64,000 nt of DNA from Liolophura sinensis (taxonomy: Eukaryota; Mollusca; Polyplacophora; Chitonida; Chitonidae). Below the pieces are notes generated by a model. The model made no database searches. It was given only the letters and a program-made list of their open reading frames with translations, and was not told the origin of the DNA. The DNA lies in contig NC_088303.1 in NCBI RefSeq assembly GCF_032854445.1, forward strand, positions 6,517,501 to 6,581,500, read 5' to 3'. The stretch's first letter is position 1. Each line of letters starts with the position of its first letter. Below, piece after piece: positions 1 through 13,200 of the stretch. The translations under genes were made by a program, and so were the position numbers.

Positions 1-48
1 TGAATATCTTATGGCCAACAGGTATCTATTTTAATACATTTCCATCCA

Positions 49-116
49 GAAGTGTATGATACAGCTGTCATATATATATATATATATATATAATCCAGAA
101 GTGTATGATACAGCTG

Positions 117-177
<61 letters not shown>

Positions 178-205
178 CCAGAAGTGTATGATACAGTTGT
201 CATAA
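49..205. repeat. (AT)n microsatellite interleaved with a 29-bp unit
   Basis: Two (AT)n tracts, about 69-92 and 119-175, are separated and flanked by three copies of a unit beginning ATCCAGAAGTGTATGATACA. Copy B has the same design at about 3930-4005 with only one tract. It lies just upstream of the JmjN exon. Confidence 0.9.
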
Positions 206-1023
206 ATACATATATATATAATTTGTATATAAACGTGTACCATATTTGGTGTTTCTTTGCCTCTCCCCAGCTCTCAGTAGCACCCCTTCTAAGGAGAAAG
301 CTGACACCCCTACACATTTCCCAGCCCCAGAGGATGGAGGCCATATTGTGGAGGTACCTACATTCTATCCCAGTGCTAAAGAGTTCCTGGACCCGCATCA
401 GTACATAGCATCCATACGATGTCAGGCTGAGCCGTATGGGATGTGTAGAGTTGTACCCCCTGCCTCGTGGAAGGTGAGCTCAGTGTTACTAGGTGATGTT
501 CACATATCGGAAACAGCCCTTGCCCACCAGTGTACTGAAGTACATTGCATGCATATGCCCAAATTTTCAAAATCTTGGACATTCTGAAATTTTCAGCTGT
601 AACTAAGCAGTTGTATTTGTCAGTTGTTCTGTCTGTCAGTAGATCTGGCAAATTTTTGATATCTCATATCTTTTTAATAAGGCCTCCAGTGTAATTAGTA
701 GTGCTAACAGAACATATGTTGGCCATCTTTACCACTTGCTACATGTAGTAATGCCTATTAGCATGGAGTAACATTTATGAATGAGTAATTAGCAGTAGCA
801 CTGAACATTGCTGAAGTATGTTTTATGGCTTCTTTAATTTTCAGGTTTATATCTTGACTTTTCCAGAGATCAAAGTATTAATAAGCATTTCATTGTAATG
901 TTTTAGAAATAAAATATGTTCACTCATCTAAATTTTCTGATTAATATTTTAAAATGAAAATGCGAGACTTCGTCTTAAAGTCTGTTCTTTCACAAAATGA
1001 AAGAAGAGTATTCTTCCTCCATA

Positions 1024-1279
1024 GATATAACTGACCGTGACGCCACACGTGGATGTAACTGACCGTGACACCACACGTGGATGCAACTGACCATGACACC
1101 ACACGTGGATGCAACTGACCATGACACCACACGTGGATGTAACTGACCGCGACACCACACGTGGATGTAACTGACCGCGACACCACACCTGGATGTAACT
1201 GACTGCGACACCACACATGGATGTAACTGACCAGGACACCACACATGTGGATATGACTGACCACAACACCACACATGTA
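1024..1279. repeat. 28-bp minisatellite in a JARID2 intron (copy A)
   Basis: About nine 28-bp units with the core AACTGACC..GACACCACACGTG. The ACACGTGG segment contains an E-box-like CACGTG in most units, decaying to CACATG at the right end. The same array lies at 4827-5082 in copy B. Confidence 0.9.
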
Positions 1280-1563
1280 AAAAAATTTTAAGTATGGCCA
1301 TAAACAACTGTCCAGCAAAATAAACGTTCATTTGGTTGTCTTTGTAATATTTGTGTTTTGCACCTATGTTGACATTGTCTTAATCATAATTTGCAATTTT
1401 GTATCTCCAGCCTGAGTGTAAGGTGAATGATGAGTTACGCTTCACCAGTCAGTTGCAGTACATCCACAAAATGCAAAACAGGTGAGGCAATACATAAAAC
1501 ACATTACTAGTACATGGACACTGCACATGCAACAGAGTAGTTCATGGAATGGGCTGGGCATGT

Positions 1564-1826
1564 ATAATATCAACCCAACCATGTTTAATATGAGCCCACC
1601 CACATGAAATATGAGCCCACCCACATGAAATATGAGCCTACCCATGTGAAATATGAGCCCACCCCCATGAAATATGAGCCCACCCACATGAAATGAGCCC
1701 ACCGATGTTTAATATGAGCCCACCCATGTGAAATATGAGCCCACCCACATGAAATATGAGCCCACCCATATGTAATATGAGCCCACCCATATGTAATATG
1801 AGCCCACCTGTGTGTAATATGAGCCA
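1564..1826. repeat. 21-bp minisatellite in a JARID2 intron (copy A)
   Basis: About a dozen units of ATATGAGCCCACCCACATGAA with small variants. The sequence after it (2040-2220) continues with looser units of the type AATGTGTGCCCA. Copy B has one unit fewer. Confidence 0.88.
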
Positions 1827-2512
1827 CTTGAGCGTACTGTAATTCTTCAACCTTTTCGTATGTTTGCTAGTGTTTATTCAGGCATATGGTGAAGGTATTA
1901 TTCTGTGTTGGTTGATAAAATTGTATTTTTGTGAAACCTTAACACTGGCCAATCCAACCAATGTAGTTTTGTCATAAATTCATAATTGCACTGAAAGTTG
2001 CTCTTTCATATGCAAAAAGGTGAGGAAGTGTGTGGAACTACCTGTGTTTAATGTGTGCCCACCCATATTTAATGTGTGCCCATTTATGTTTAATTATGTG
2101 TGCCTAGCTGTGTGTAATTTTTGGCCAACAACGTTTTTATCCTGTTATCAACCTAAGGCTACATGTGATTACCATAAGGCTGCCTGTATTTATCCAATGC
2201 TAATCTGTATTAACCCATGTTAAACTGTGTTTAGCCTTCTGCTACCTGTAATCACATTTGTTTGATGTTACAGGTGGGGACCAAATGTCCAACAGATGGA
2301 GTGTATCCCGTAAACACCTGGCCTCAATTAATGTGGAGCTGATCAGCCTCCTCTGGTATGTCAGCTTCCTCCATGTACCACAATAACAACAAATTTGATA
2401 ACTGCACTGGAAACTGTTCAGTGTTCACTACACATATCGACTTCTTACAGCTGGTACAGCTAACTGTACCAAGTGTTTGTGGCTTAATGTTCAGTTTTTT
2501 AAGTTTTCTTCT

Positions 2513-2710
2513 CCCTTTAAACAAAATTTTAGGGGTGGTATCTCAATACGGCATGTATTGAGCTGAAGTTTGATGTGGTTATAAAGCACAATGTCGCATG
2601 GGGGATGTACCATCGCTCATGCTGTGTGTGCACATTAATTGATGTAATTTACCAAATTCCACAATTTCAGTACTTTATGTAAGGGCCAGGCCTGAAGTTG
2701 TGCATTAATG
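2513..2710 (+). repeat. Dispersed ~190-bp repeat in a JARID2 intron (also 6296-6500)
   Basis: The segment from AACAAAATTTTAGGGGTGG to GTGCAAATTC shares a chain of blocks with two tandem units in an intron of the V-ATPase gene at about 34795-35150: TTAGGGGTGGTA, TATTGAGCT, AAGCACAATG, GGGGGATGT and ATTCACAATTTCA. It has no coding potential. It is probably an unclassified non-autonomous or satellite-like repeat. Confidence 0.6.
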
Positions 2711-3133
2711 TGCAAATTCTTTGGTAGCCTTGCTGCCAAATCTAAGTTCAGCATAACAGTTTGTACTGGTTACACCATTAGTGCTGATTTTAAGTTACAT
2801 GTGCTATGAAACATGCCTGTGTACATTGCTGGTCTGTATTCCTAATACTCCCATCTCATGACTTACAGATAGGTGGGATTGAAGTGGACCTGCCCAAACT
2901 ACTACACACCATGCAGGTGTTTGGAGGGGCTCAGAACGTTGGTGACAAGAAGACCTGGATCAAAGTCGCTGATGCCATGAAAATTCCTAAACTTGTAAGC
3001 TGTATAGTTGCTGAGGGAATAATCCCTCGAATAGTCACTGCACATGTCCAAATCTTAGGCATTAGGTGACCTTAATAAGCCTATACTAGAGATTTTTGTC
3101 AAAAAATCACTCTCTGTCCAATAAAATAGCTCA

Positions 3134-3333
3134 NNNNNNNNNNNNNNNNNNNNNNNNNNNNNNNNNNNNNNNNNNNNNNNNNNNNNNNNNNNNNNNNNNN
3201 NNNNNNNNNNNNNNNNNNNNNNNNNNNNNNNNNNNNNNNNNNNNNNNNNNNNNNNNNNNNNNNNNNNNNNNNNNNNNNNNNNNNNNNNNNNNNNNNNNNN
3301 NNNNNNNNNNNNNNNNNNNNNNNNNNNNNNNNN
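3134..3333. other. Assembly gap of exactly 200 N
   Basis: Two hundred consecutive N separate the two duplicated blocks. A round length of 200 is typical of a scaffolding gap of unknown true size. The sequence on the right (3334-3883) is intronic and has no partner inside the window. Confidence 0.98.
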
Positions 3334-4073
3334 ACAATAATGCTAAATTTTAAGCGGATGATTTCCAGTCCATGCATTGCGATGGTCTAACCTCTAGGCC
3401 AGAGGCAAACATGTGGCCTTTGATGTGCAGTCTCATTTTGTTTACCCAGGGCAGTGATCTTCATGCCGTCTTCACAAGGTATTTTGTTGCAAAAATTTGT
3501 TTGAGCTGCAAAGATGAGGGCCTACAATTTTTCAGCAAGCTGTTATAATATAGATGTATTTTTGTAGGTTTATTTCAATAAGTTCACTGTAGGCCCTAGG
3601 CATAGCTTTTTGAGGGGAAATAAATGTCTTTCGACAAAAGTGTATCGCATGTCCAGTAAAATTCGGATCTAATGAAGCAGCAGAAAAAATATGGAAGGTT
3701 GATTCCAAGTACTCTGCTACACCATTATTTTTGTGACTTTTTTTTCCTAAAATTTTGCGAGATACCCCCCCCCCCTTGCACTCTCCCCCTTTGCAACCTC
3801 TTGTCTAAACACACTCAAAATTTATTGAGAAACCCTGTTGCATTTCTCAATACCTCTCTAAGGGGAAGGGCATAGCTGTTGTATGAATATCTTATGGTCA
3901 ACAGGTATCTATTTTAATACATTTCCATCCAGAAGTGTATGATACAGCTGTCATATATATATATATATATATATATAATCCAGAAGTGTATGATACAGTT
4001 GTCATAAATACATATATATATAAATTTGTATATAAACGTGTACCATATTTTGTGTTTCTTTGCCTCTCCCCAG

Positions 4074-4276
4074 CTCTCAGTAGCACCCCTTCTAAGGAGA
4101 AAGCTGACACCCCTACAAATTTCCCAGCCCCAGAGGATGGAGGCCATATTGTGGAGGTACCTACATTCTATCCCAGTGCTAAAGAGTTCCTGGACCCGCA
4201 TCAGTACATAGCATCCATACGATGTCAGGCTGAGCCGTATGGGATGTGTAGAGTTGTACCCCCTGCCTCGTGGAAG
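4074..4276 (+). CDS. JARID2: JARID2 exon with the JmjN domain (intact copy)
   Basis: This 203-bp exon begins with the last two bases of a codon and ends in phase 0 before GTGAGC. After a Ser/Thr/Pro-rich start it encodes the JmjN core ([20 protein letters not shown], then GMCRVVPP and SWK). JmjN packs against JmjC in jumonji proteins. The acceptor follows a clear pyrimidine tract (CTCTCCCCAG). An almost identical exon lies at 271-473. Confidence 0.93.
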
Positions 4277-7200
4277 GTGAGCTCAGTGTTACTAGGTGAT
4301 GTTCACATATCGGAAACAGCCCTTGCCCACCAGTGTACTGAAGTACATTACATGCATATGCCCAAATTTTCAAAATCTTGGACATTCTGAAATTTTCAGC
4401 TGTAACTAAGCAGTTGTATTTGTCAGTTGTTCTGTCTGTCAGTAGATCTGGCAAATTTTTGATATCTCATATCTTTTTAATAAGGCCTCCAGTGTAATTA
4501 GTAGTGCTAACAGAACATATGCTGGCCATCTTTCCCACTTGCTACATGTAGTAATGCCTATTAGCATGGAGTAACATTTATGAATGAGTAATTAGCAGTA
4601 GCACTGAACATTGCTGAAGTATGTTTTATGGCTTCTTTAATTTTCAGGTTTATATCTTGACTTTTCCAGAGATCAAAGTATTAATAAGCATTTCATTGTA
4701 ATGTTTTAGAAATAAAATATGTTCACTCATCTAAATTTTCTGATTAATATTTTAAAATGAAAATGCGAGACTTCGTCTTAAAGTCTGTTCTTTTACAAAA
4801 TGAAAGAAGAGTATTCTTCCTCCATAGATATAACTGACCGTGACGCCACACGTGGATGTAACTGACCGTGACACCACACGTGGATGCAACTGACCATGAC
4901 ACCACACGTGGATGCAACTGACCATGACACCACACGTGGATGTAACTGACCGCGACACCACACGTGGATGTAACTGACCGCGACACCACACCTGGATGTA
5001 ACTGACTGCGACACCACACATGGATGTAACTGACCAGGACACCACACATGTGGATATGACTGACCACGACACCACACATGTAAAAAAATTTTAAGTATGG
5101 CCATAAACAACTGTCCAGCAAAATAAACGTTCATTTGGTTGTCTTTGTAATATTTGTGTTTTGCACCTATGTTGACATTGTCTTAATCATAATTTGCAAT
5201 TTTGTATCTCCAGCCTGAGTGTAAGGTGAATGATGAGTTACGCTTCACCAGTCAGTTGCAGTACATCCACAAAATGCAAAACAGGTGAGGCAATACATAA
5301 AACACATTACTAGTACATGGACAATGCACATGCAACAGAGTAGTTCATGGAATGGGGTGGGCATGTATAATATCAACCCAACCATGTTTAATATGAGCCC
5401 ACCCACATGAAATATGAGCCCACCCACATGAAATATGAGCCCACCCATGTGAAATATGAGCCCACCCACATGAAATATGAGCCCACCCACATGAAATGAG
5501 CCCACCCATGTTTAATATGAGCCCACCCATGTGAAATATGAGCCCACCCACATGAAATATGAGCCCACCCATATGTAATATGAGCCCACCTGTGTGTAAT
5601 ATGAGCCACTTGAGCGTACTGTAATTCTTCAACCTTTTCGTATGTTTGCTAGGTGTTTATTCAGGCATATGCTGAAGGTATTATTCTGTGTTGGTTGATA
5701 AAATTGTACTTTTTGTGAAACCTTAACACTGGCCAATCCAACCAATGTAGTTTTGTCATAAATTCATAATTGCACTGAAAGTTGCTCTTTCATACGCAAA
5801 AAGGTTGAGGAAGTGTGTGGAACTACCTGTGTTTAATGTGTGCCCACCCATATTTAATGTGTGCCCATTTATGTTTAATTATGTGTGCCTAGCTGTGTGT
5901 AATCTTTGGCCAACAACGTTTTTATCCTGTTATCAACCTAAGGCTACATGTGATTACCATAAGGCTGCCTGTATTTATCCAATGCTAATCTGTATTAACC
6001 CATGCCAAACTGTGTTTAGCCTTCTGCTACCTGTAATCACATTTGTTTGATGTTACAGGTGGGGACCAAATGTCCAACAGATGGAGTGTATCCGTAAACA
6101 CCTGGCCTCAATTAATGTGGAGCTGGATCAGCCTCCTCTGGTATGTCAGCTTCTCCATGTACCACAGTAACAACAAATTTGATAACTGCACTGGAAACTG
6201 TTCAGTGTTCACTACACATATCGACTTCTTACAGCTGGTACAGCTAACTGTACCAGTGTTTGTGGCTTAATGTTCAGTTTTTAAGTTTTCATCTCCTTTA
6301 AACAAAATTTTAGGGGTTGTATCTCAATACGGCATGTATTGAGCTGAAGTTTGATGTGGTTATAAAGCACAATGTCGCATGGGGGATGTACCATCGCTCA
6401 TGCTGTGTGTGCACATTAATTGATGTAATTTACCAAATTCACAATTTCAGTACTTTATGTAAGGGCCGGGCTGAAGTTGTGCATTAATGTGCAAATTCTT
6501 TGGTAGCCTTGCTGCCAAATCTAAGTTCAGCATAACAGTTTGTACTGGTTACACCATTAGTGCTGATTTTAAGTTACATGTGCTATGAAACATGCCTGTG
6601 TACATTGCTGGTCTGTATTCCTAATACTCCAATCTCATGACTTACAGATAGGTGGGATTGAAGTGGACCTGCCCAAACTACTACAGACCATGCAGGTGTT
6701 TGGAGGGGCTCAGAACGTTGGTGACAAGAAGACCTGGATCAAAGTCGCTGATGCCATGAAAATTCCTAAACTTGTAAGCTGTATAGTTGCTGAGGGAATA
6801 ATCCCTCGAATAGTCACTGCACATGTCCAAATCTTAGGCATTAGGTGACCTTAATAAGCCTATACTAGAGATTTTTGTCAAAAAATCACTCTCTGTCCAA
6901 TAAAATAGCTCAAATAATTATGATTCAAAAAATGTCAAAATTTTCTAAAATTTATATTACAAAATTTTGAAACTTTAGGATCATCTTAAGTGTTACATGG
7001 ACTGAAAGGCAATAATTTTAGCTATTATAGGCAAATACAGAAAATTTGAATGGAGTAACGAATATGGAGTTTTCACCAAAAATCTGTGATTTAGCTTCTT
7101 CAATGTTTAAGATAGGGCTTGCTTTGTGTATTTAAGAGTTCAGTTCAACTGTAAACAAATGAGATACATGTTCTCTAGCTGAACTCTGTGACTACATATC

Positions 7201-10200
7201 AGAAACTACATAACCCAAGGCTGGAGTACAGACACGACAGCCGCTCAGAGTACAGACACAACAGCCATTCTTAGTACAAACATGACAGCCACCCTGAGTA
7301 CAGACACGACAGCCGCTCTGATGAGTACAGATACAACAGCCGTTCTGAGTACAGACACGACAGCCATTCTGAGTAGACACAACAGCCATTCTGAGTACAG
7401 ACACGACAGCCGCTGTGAGGAGTATGGACACGACAGCCACTCTTAGTACAGACACGACAGCCGCTGTGAGGAGTATAGACACGACAGTCGCTCTGAGTAC
7501 AGACACAACAGCTGTTCTTTTTTTGAGCTGCCTAACAACTGAGTAACCCTAAAATCACACATGCATGTATACATAACAGGTGTATAGAGTTAGTGTAAGA
7601 ATCAAACCCCTATACATAATGCAACCCTGGTCGAAAATAGAACATGCCTGGCATTAAAAAAAAACAGAGATAAACCACTTGTTTTTGCGTCTGTATTACA
7701 TTCCTAATGATTGTCAATCTGGATAAATTCTCTGGAAAAAGCATGGAGCTATTCTGTGCAAACATGTATCGTACACAAAACAGAGAACATTGCTGATTAC
7801 AGTGTTCCGTATTCGTATGTTGAATAGTACAACACCAGCAACATGATAAAAATATATATTTGTCAAATAACTGTTGTGCTGAATGACCATTAGTGCCTTA
7901 TCAGGCCTTTATAGAGGCCTTGCATGCATGCCAAAATGCGCCCCCTAGGGACCACTCTGTACATCAAGAGAACATAATTTCTCTGTAATTCATCCCTCAA
8001 CTAGGAGAAACTAGATCATAGACAGTTAATTACATTATCCTGTTACCTGTAGTCAGGCAAAAAGTGCAGTTGACTTTGTTTGTAATATTCATCTCACTTG
8101 GCACAAGGAAAAAAATAACAACAAAAATCAGTACAATAAGCCTACCCTGGATAGGAAGAATAACAATGGATGGACTGTGTTCTGCTTCAGAGATAAACAT
8201 GTAGAGCTGATTATGAAATTAAGAACTTCTTCATGGTTTCTGGACTTATCAAAGGCCTGTGCTTTTTAAGCATTTTCTACAGTTTAGACCCTTCCTCTTT
8301 ACATAATACAAGTACTTCCACCATCTTGTACTCCACCTTTACACAACTGCAAAGCACATGATGCAAAGTGTGAGGAGACAGTGTCGTAGTGTAACTAATC
8401 CTAAACCATAGGGCGCAGGTTCAATCCCAGAGAGGGAGTTGGTAGATTCTCTCACTCTTTAATACTTTGAAACAACAAGTTTGGAGCAGTTTGCGCAATC
8501 TATAGTTGGGGGAAAATGGCTTGTCTTTCATGCAGGTTTGTACATCACATGGGAATGTGCATCAGTAACTTGTCAATTACTCTTGTGTCCTCATTCTGTA
8601 TGTGTTCGGTTTTTAAGGAAAACATTTTTGAGTGTGAGATTAAAAAACCAATCAGTTGATCAAGTAACCATAAAGCTTCTTGTCTTGGCGTATATGTATA
8701 TATTGTTATAAAAAAAACTACCATGTTTTTTTTTTATAGGCACAGGATCGAGCCACAAAGTTGTATGATGCTTACTGTAAATATCTACTGTCGTATGATA
8801 CCTTGTCGTATGAGGAGAAAACAAAACTGGAACATCAGGTCTGGATGGAGAGACAGAAAAAACTGAAAACCCAGAAAATGGTGGATGATTCTGTTGTCAA
8901 GGTGATAGAAGCAGCATGAAAATGAAAGAGACTTTAGCTCAGACAAGTAAAAAGGAAATATCTATTTATTTACTTATTTGTTTGATTGATTGGTGTTTTA
9001 CGCCATACTCAAGAGTATTTCACTTATACGATGGTGGCCAGCATTATAGTGGGAGGAAACCGGGCAGAGCCCGGGGAGAAACCCATGACCATCCGCAGGT
9101 TGCTGCCCAACCTTCCCATGTACGGCTTCTGGGTCAGTACGCGAAAAAATGAAATACACAATTAACATAAGGAACACAAGAATATCTTTGCTGATTACAT
9201 GTAAGTTGTGTTATATAGACCATTAATGTTATGTTGTGGTTTGCTACTAGCCTTGACCTTGGTGCCAGCATGCAGCCAGTGATGCTTGTGTGACCATTTA
9301 TACAGTCTAACATTCACTGAAGACCGCTTGTCTTCCACCAATATGGGGATATGAGCATGTCTGTACGTGACATGGGAAAGTTCGTCCATGACTTCGAAAA
9401 TGTTGGTAGTATAACCAGGGCAGTTTCTTCCACTCATAAAACTGATCACTGTCGCTGAAACAGCAATAAAATAGATATCCAAATGTTAAGGGTTTGCATA
9501 TGTTATACATGTACTTGACTTTCAGATGGAACATTAGATTACATGCAATGCTTAATTTATCATAGCCACATGTGTATGCTTGTAGGGAAGATCTACGTCA
9601 CTGGGAGATTTCAACCGTGTGGCACGGAACACCGTGTCCATGTGGTTCAAGGAAGAACCGTTTGTGGAACAGGTGGAGGTAAAGAAATTTGAACAATGGA
9701 CTTAACTTAGGTTAATTGATTGGTAATATTGTAATACAGTGAGGTTAGTTGAGTGATACTATTGTAATAATTTGAGGTGGATACCATGGTGACACAGTAT
9801 TAACTCTTGATTTCCCATGGCAACATTGAAACAAATTGAGGCAAATACATGTACCATAAAACAATGTAATGAGATGAGTTTTATATGTGTGTGTTGCAGT
9901 GTGAGTATTGGAAGCTTGTACAAGAAGGACAGGGTCACGTCGTGGTGCAGTGTGGACATGTGGACACAAGATTACAAGGCAGTGCCTTCCCTGTCCGCAG
10001 GGACTCCCCGTGTTCCAGGTAATACAGACTGTCATGACTGTTGGATCACAAGCATTCAGTGCTGGAAAAAAGCCACTGAATTGCTGGCAGCCTGTTGGTG
10101 TGTTAAAGGTTAGGTGAGAATTACAGCTTAGTGCTGTCCTATTGCAGCGTGAACCAACTTGTTAAAATATATGGACACATTAGGCACTGAAAATACAGCT

Positions 10201-13200
10201 ACTGCGTACTCTGTTCACTCAATAGACGGCACACACCATATATTTATTAACAGAAATATGCATCAAGCATAAGAAATCATGGAAAAATTGCTGAATTAAG
10301 GCCAAAGGTTGGTATTTTCTTCAGTAAAGATGTATCTATTACATTCAGTCACAAAGCCTTCATCGGCTCCAATCTTTAAAGGTCTGACACGTGTGAATGT
10401 CACGTGATTGACCAAGGAGGTTTGTCGGGTAGAAGTAAATATACATGTACATGGCAAAAGGGAAGAGGTTGACCCCAGGCACTCTGCTTATCTCGAGTCA
10501 AAAATCTGACCTCTACATCACAGTAAAACATTCCACAGCACAGCGTTAAACACCGTACAAAGAAAATATTAAATTAACTCCCAATTTCAGCTGAGAACGT
10601 CACATATAGATGTGTTGAATATGATGATGATGATTCCCAGTTCCATGATCATGTACAGAATTTTGCGTACTGTAAAATAACACTCGTTTATACTTACATG
10701 TGTTTATATTTACATGTACTTATATATACACGTGCATATATTTACACGTGCATATATTTACATGCGATTAATCACTGTCTTGTATTTTTATTCAGGCATG
10801 GTTGGAACTTCAATGTTTTACCTCAGAACCCCAAATCATTGTTAAAGTCCATGGGCCCAGTGACAGGTATGGATGTTCTTGTCATACATATGTGTTTAAG
10901 ATCATTCTAAAATAGAAATGTACCTGCTGCCTCCGATGAGATTAAATCTCTAATATTCTTGGGTGCCATGCTTCTTACAACAGAGACGTTGAAGGCGAGG
11001 CTCGAGCATTTCGTGACCTTATCTCAGGCGACTACTTTCGCCCTGTGTAAACAATTGCACGTGATGGTCAACGTATCGAACTGTTGAGCAGTGCTCTATT
11101 TACAGGCATTCGTGGCTATTATTAACATCTCCGTCTGTGCTCAAGCTGAACCATAGCAATTTAAATACATTTACACACTTGATTTTGCATAACACAATTC
11201 AGAGGGCAGACAAGAATAGTTTTTGTGGGTTGTTCACTGTGTTCTCTGCGCTTGATGACCCAAGGCATAAGGTGATGTGCAAGACTTTTACCATATCCAG
11301 TCAGTTAGACTGCAATGACATCGTGTTTCTCATGTGCCACACGAAGAGCGCTGACCTGCTTTGCCTTCAGCTCTACAGAAATGCCACAGCTTACCATGGC
11401 ATACGCTATTACTTCTTAGAACTCTTCTTTCAAGCTGTCTTTCATGAGCGCCACCATGTTAAATAACTTAATATTTATTAGCTAATACGTGAGTAAATTT
11501 ATTTTGGAGGTTTTTTGATTTTTAATTCAGATACAGGTAGGTGCTTGATTTTTATACCATTGGGAGAGGTTTGGACTCAAGGAATCTGAAAATACTTACT
11601 AAATATCTAATACTCCTCTATCAACAATGAAAACAAATTTTGGGGGAAATCACTGCGCTGATGGCGCCCATCTAAACACGAGCCTTGTCTCGGTACTGTA
11701 GGATCACGTAGAAAGGCGTGTGATTTTGAATGTGTGAAACATAATATGTGCAGTGATACTGCAACACTGGACAGTAATAGTCAAGTTAGCAAAGGGCTTG
11801 AATGCAATCTAAGATAAATGTAAATCGATTAAAAACCAGGGAACGATACATAGCTTTCACTCACTTGCGCATAACCTGGCTGTCTCTCCACAGTGGGCTG
11901 CTTGCACACCAGATCCCAGGTGCGATATATTTTGTGGGAATGTCTGGTTTTACAATTGTGACAGACCACAACCTCCATATTGGGTTAATAAGCGGCTCTT
12001 TGTTGTTTTTACCTGTACATACATGTAACATCCCCCTCCCTGTTATTGATTCTCTTTAACCAGGTGTAACAATTCCCACCCTGCACATTGGGATGCTTTT
12101 CACCACCTCCTGTTGGTCCACAGATCTCCACCTTCTCCCTTACATCCAGTATCTGCACACCGGTGCAGACACGGTCTGGTGAGATTTACACCTTTTTCTC
12201 TGTGTTTAATATTTAGGAATTTTAGCTCGAGATCTGATATCAACAATACTGATTCTGTAGCACATTCGGTTGTTGGCCTTGCGTTTTGGTGTATCATAGA
12301 TTTTGTTCAGGTAAAGATTTGTAACACCTTGTGATACAGGGCAACCAGATACCAAAAAAAGGGATCTCATCATATTGGTTTGTTGAGATTCCATTTTTCA
12401 AAGTTTAACTTTGTTGAAAGTATGTTTATATATCCCAATGTTAATTTCGTTAAAATCCCAAAAGATTTCATTAACCAGAATATAAAAACACTTTGTTACA
12501 GACATCCCTGTTTTGTGACAAGTTCTGGTTTTGACAACAACAAAAAGTTTAGCTGGCCTGTGGGCTTATGGCATACATATCCATGTACCCCTGTTATAAC
12601 ATAACTTGTTTTCTCCTGCGATGTTATGACCAGTTGTCTCCTGTTATATTGTGACTGGTTGTCTCCTATTATGTTATGACTGGCTGTCTCCTGTTATGTT
12701 GTGACCGGTTGTCTCCTGTTATGTTATGACTGGTTGTCTCCTGTTATGTTGTGACTGGTTGTCTCCTGTTATGTTGGTTGGTTGTCTCCTGTTATGTTGT
12801 GACTAGTTATCTCCTGTTATGTTGTGACTAGCTATCTCCTGTTATGTTGTGACTGTCTGTCTCCTGTTATGTTGTGACTGGTTGTCTCCTGTTATGTTGT
12901 GACTGGTTGTCTCCTGTTATGTTGTGACTGGTTGTTTCCTGTTGTCTTGTGACCGATTGTCTCCTGTTACATTGTGACTAGCTATCTCCTGTTATGTTGT
13001 AACTAGCTATCTCCTGTTATGTTGTGACTAGCTATCTCCTGTTATGTTGTGATTGGTTGTTTCCTGTTGTCTTGTGACTGATTGTCTCCTGTGATGTTAT
13101 GACAGGTACAGTGTCCCACAGAGTGAAGAGGAGAAGTTCAAATCTGCCCTGACCACCATTGTCCCTGATCTGGTCACTGACAATGACACCTGGCTGTCAG

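Larger units (their letters stand above)
271..2994 (+). pseudogene. Second, frame-broken copy of the JmjN/ARID exons of JARID2
   Basis: Exons at 271-473, 1411-1481, 2274-2355 and 2869-2994 repeat those at 4074, 5214, 6059 and 6648, with identical lengths (203, 71, 82 and 126 bp) and near-identical introns. The 2274 exon has one extra C after GTATC and lacks one G near its end, so the frame breaks and a TAA follows at once. The only residue change noticed in the other exons is LLHTM instead of LLQTM. The copy stops at 3133, directly against a run of N. Paired single-base indels in an otherwise identical exon look like consensus error rather than decay. I read this as an unmerged overlapping contig or haplotype copy; a true local duplication is the alternative. 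Confidence 0.8.
1..3133. repeat. Large direct duplication, copy A
   Basis: The whole stretch matches 3884-6912 in order and orientation, including introns, the (AT)n tract and both minisatellites. Copy A has longer AT tracts (about 24 and 56 bp in two tracts, against a single 24-bp tract in copy B) and scattered single-base differences. Position 1 of the window aligns with 3884, so the left edge of the repeat is outside the window. Confidence 0.9.
3884..6912. repeat. Large direct duplication, copy B (intact frame)
   Basis: This is the partner of 1-3133. It continues beyond the match into unique intron sequence that leads to the rest of JARID2, so it is the copy to use in the gene model. Its four exons are all open. 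Confidence 0.9.

Noticed and set aside
941-1850. Minus-strand frames with repeated [11 protein letters not shown]-type peptides (also in the second copy)
   Set aside because: They lie in the 28-bp and 21-bp intronic minisatellites. The repetition explains the open frames.
7220-7512. CRISPR-like array
   Set aside because: Units are contiguous, imperfect and without unique spacers, and the setting is a eukaryotic intron.
8379-8440. Functional tRNA gene
   Set aside because: A B box is present, but the A box is weak and no anticodon arm or acceptor stem can be folded. A tRNA-derived repeat is more likely.
11137-11466. 109-codon frame inside the one-armed foldback copy
   Set aside because: There is no recognisable domain. 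The matching region in the other copy is broken by stops and indels.
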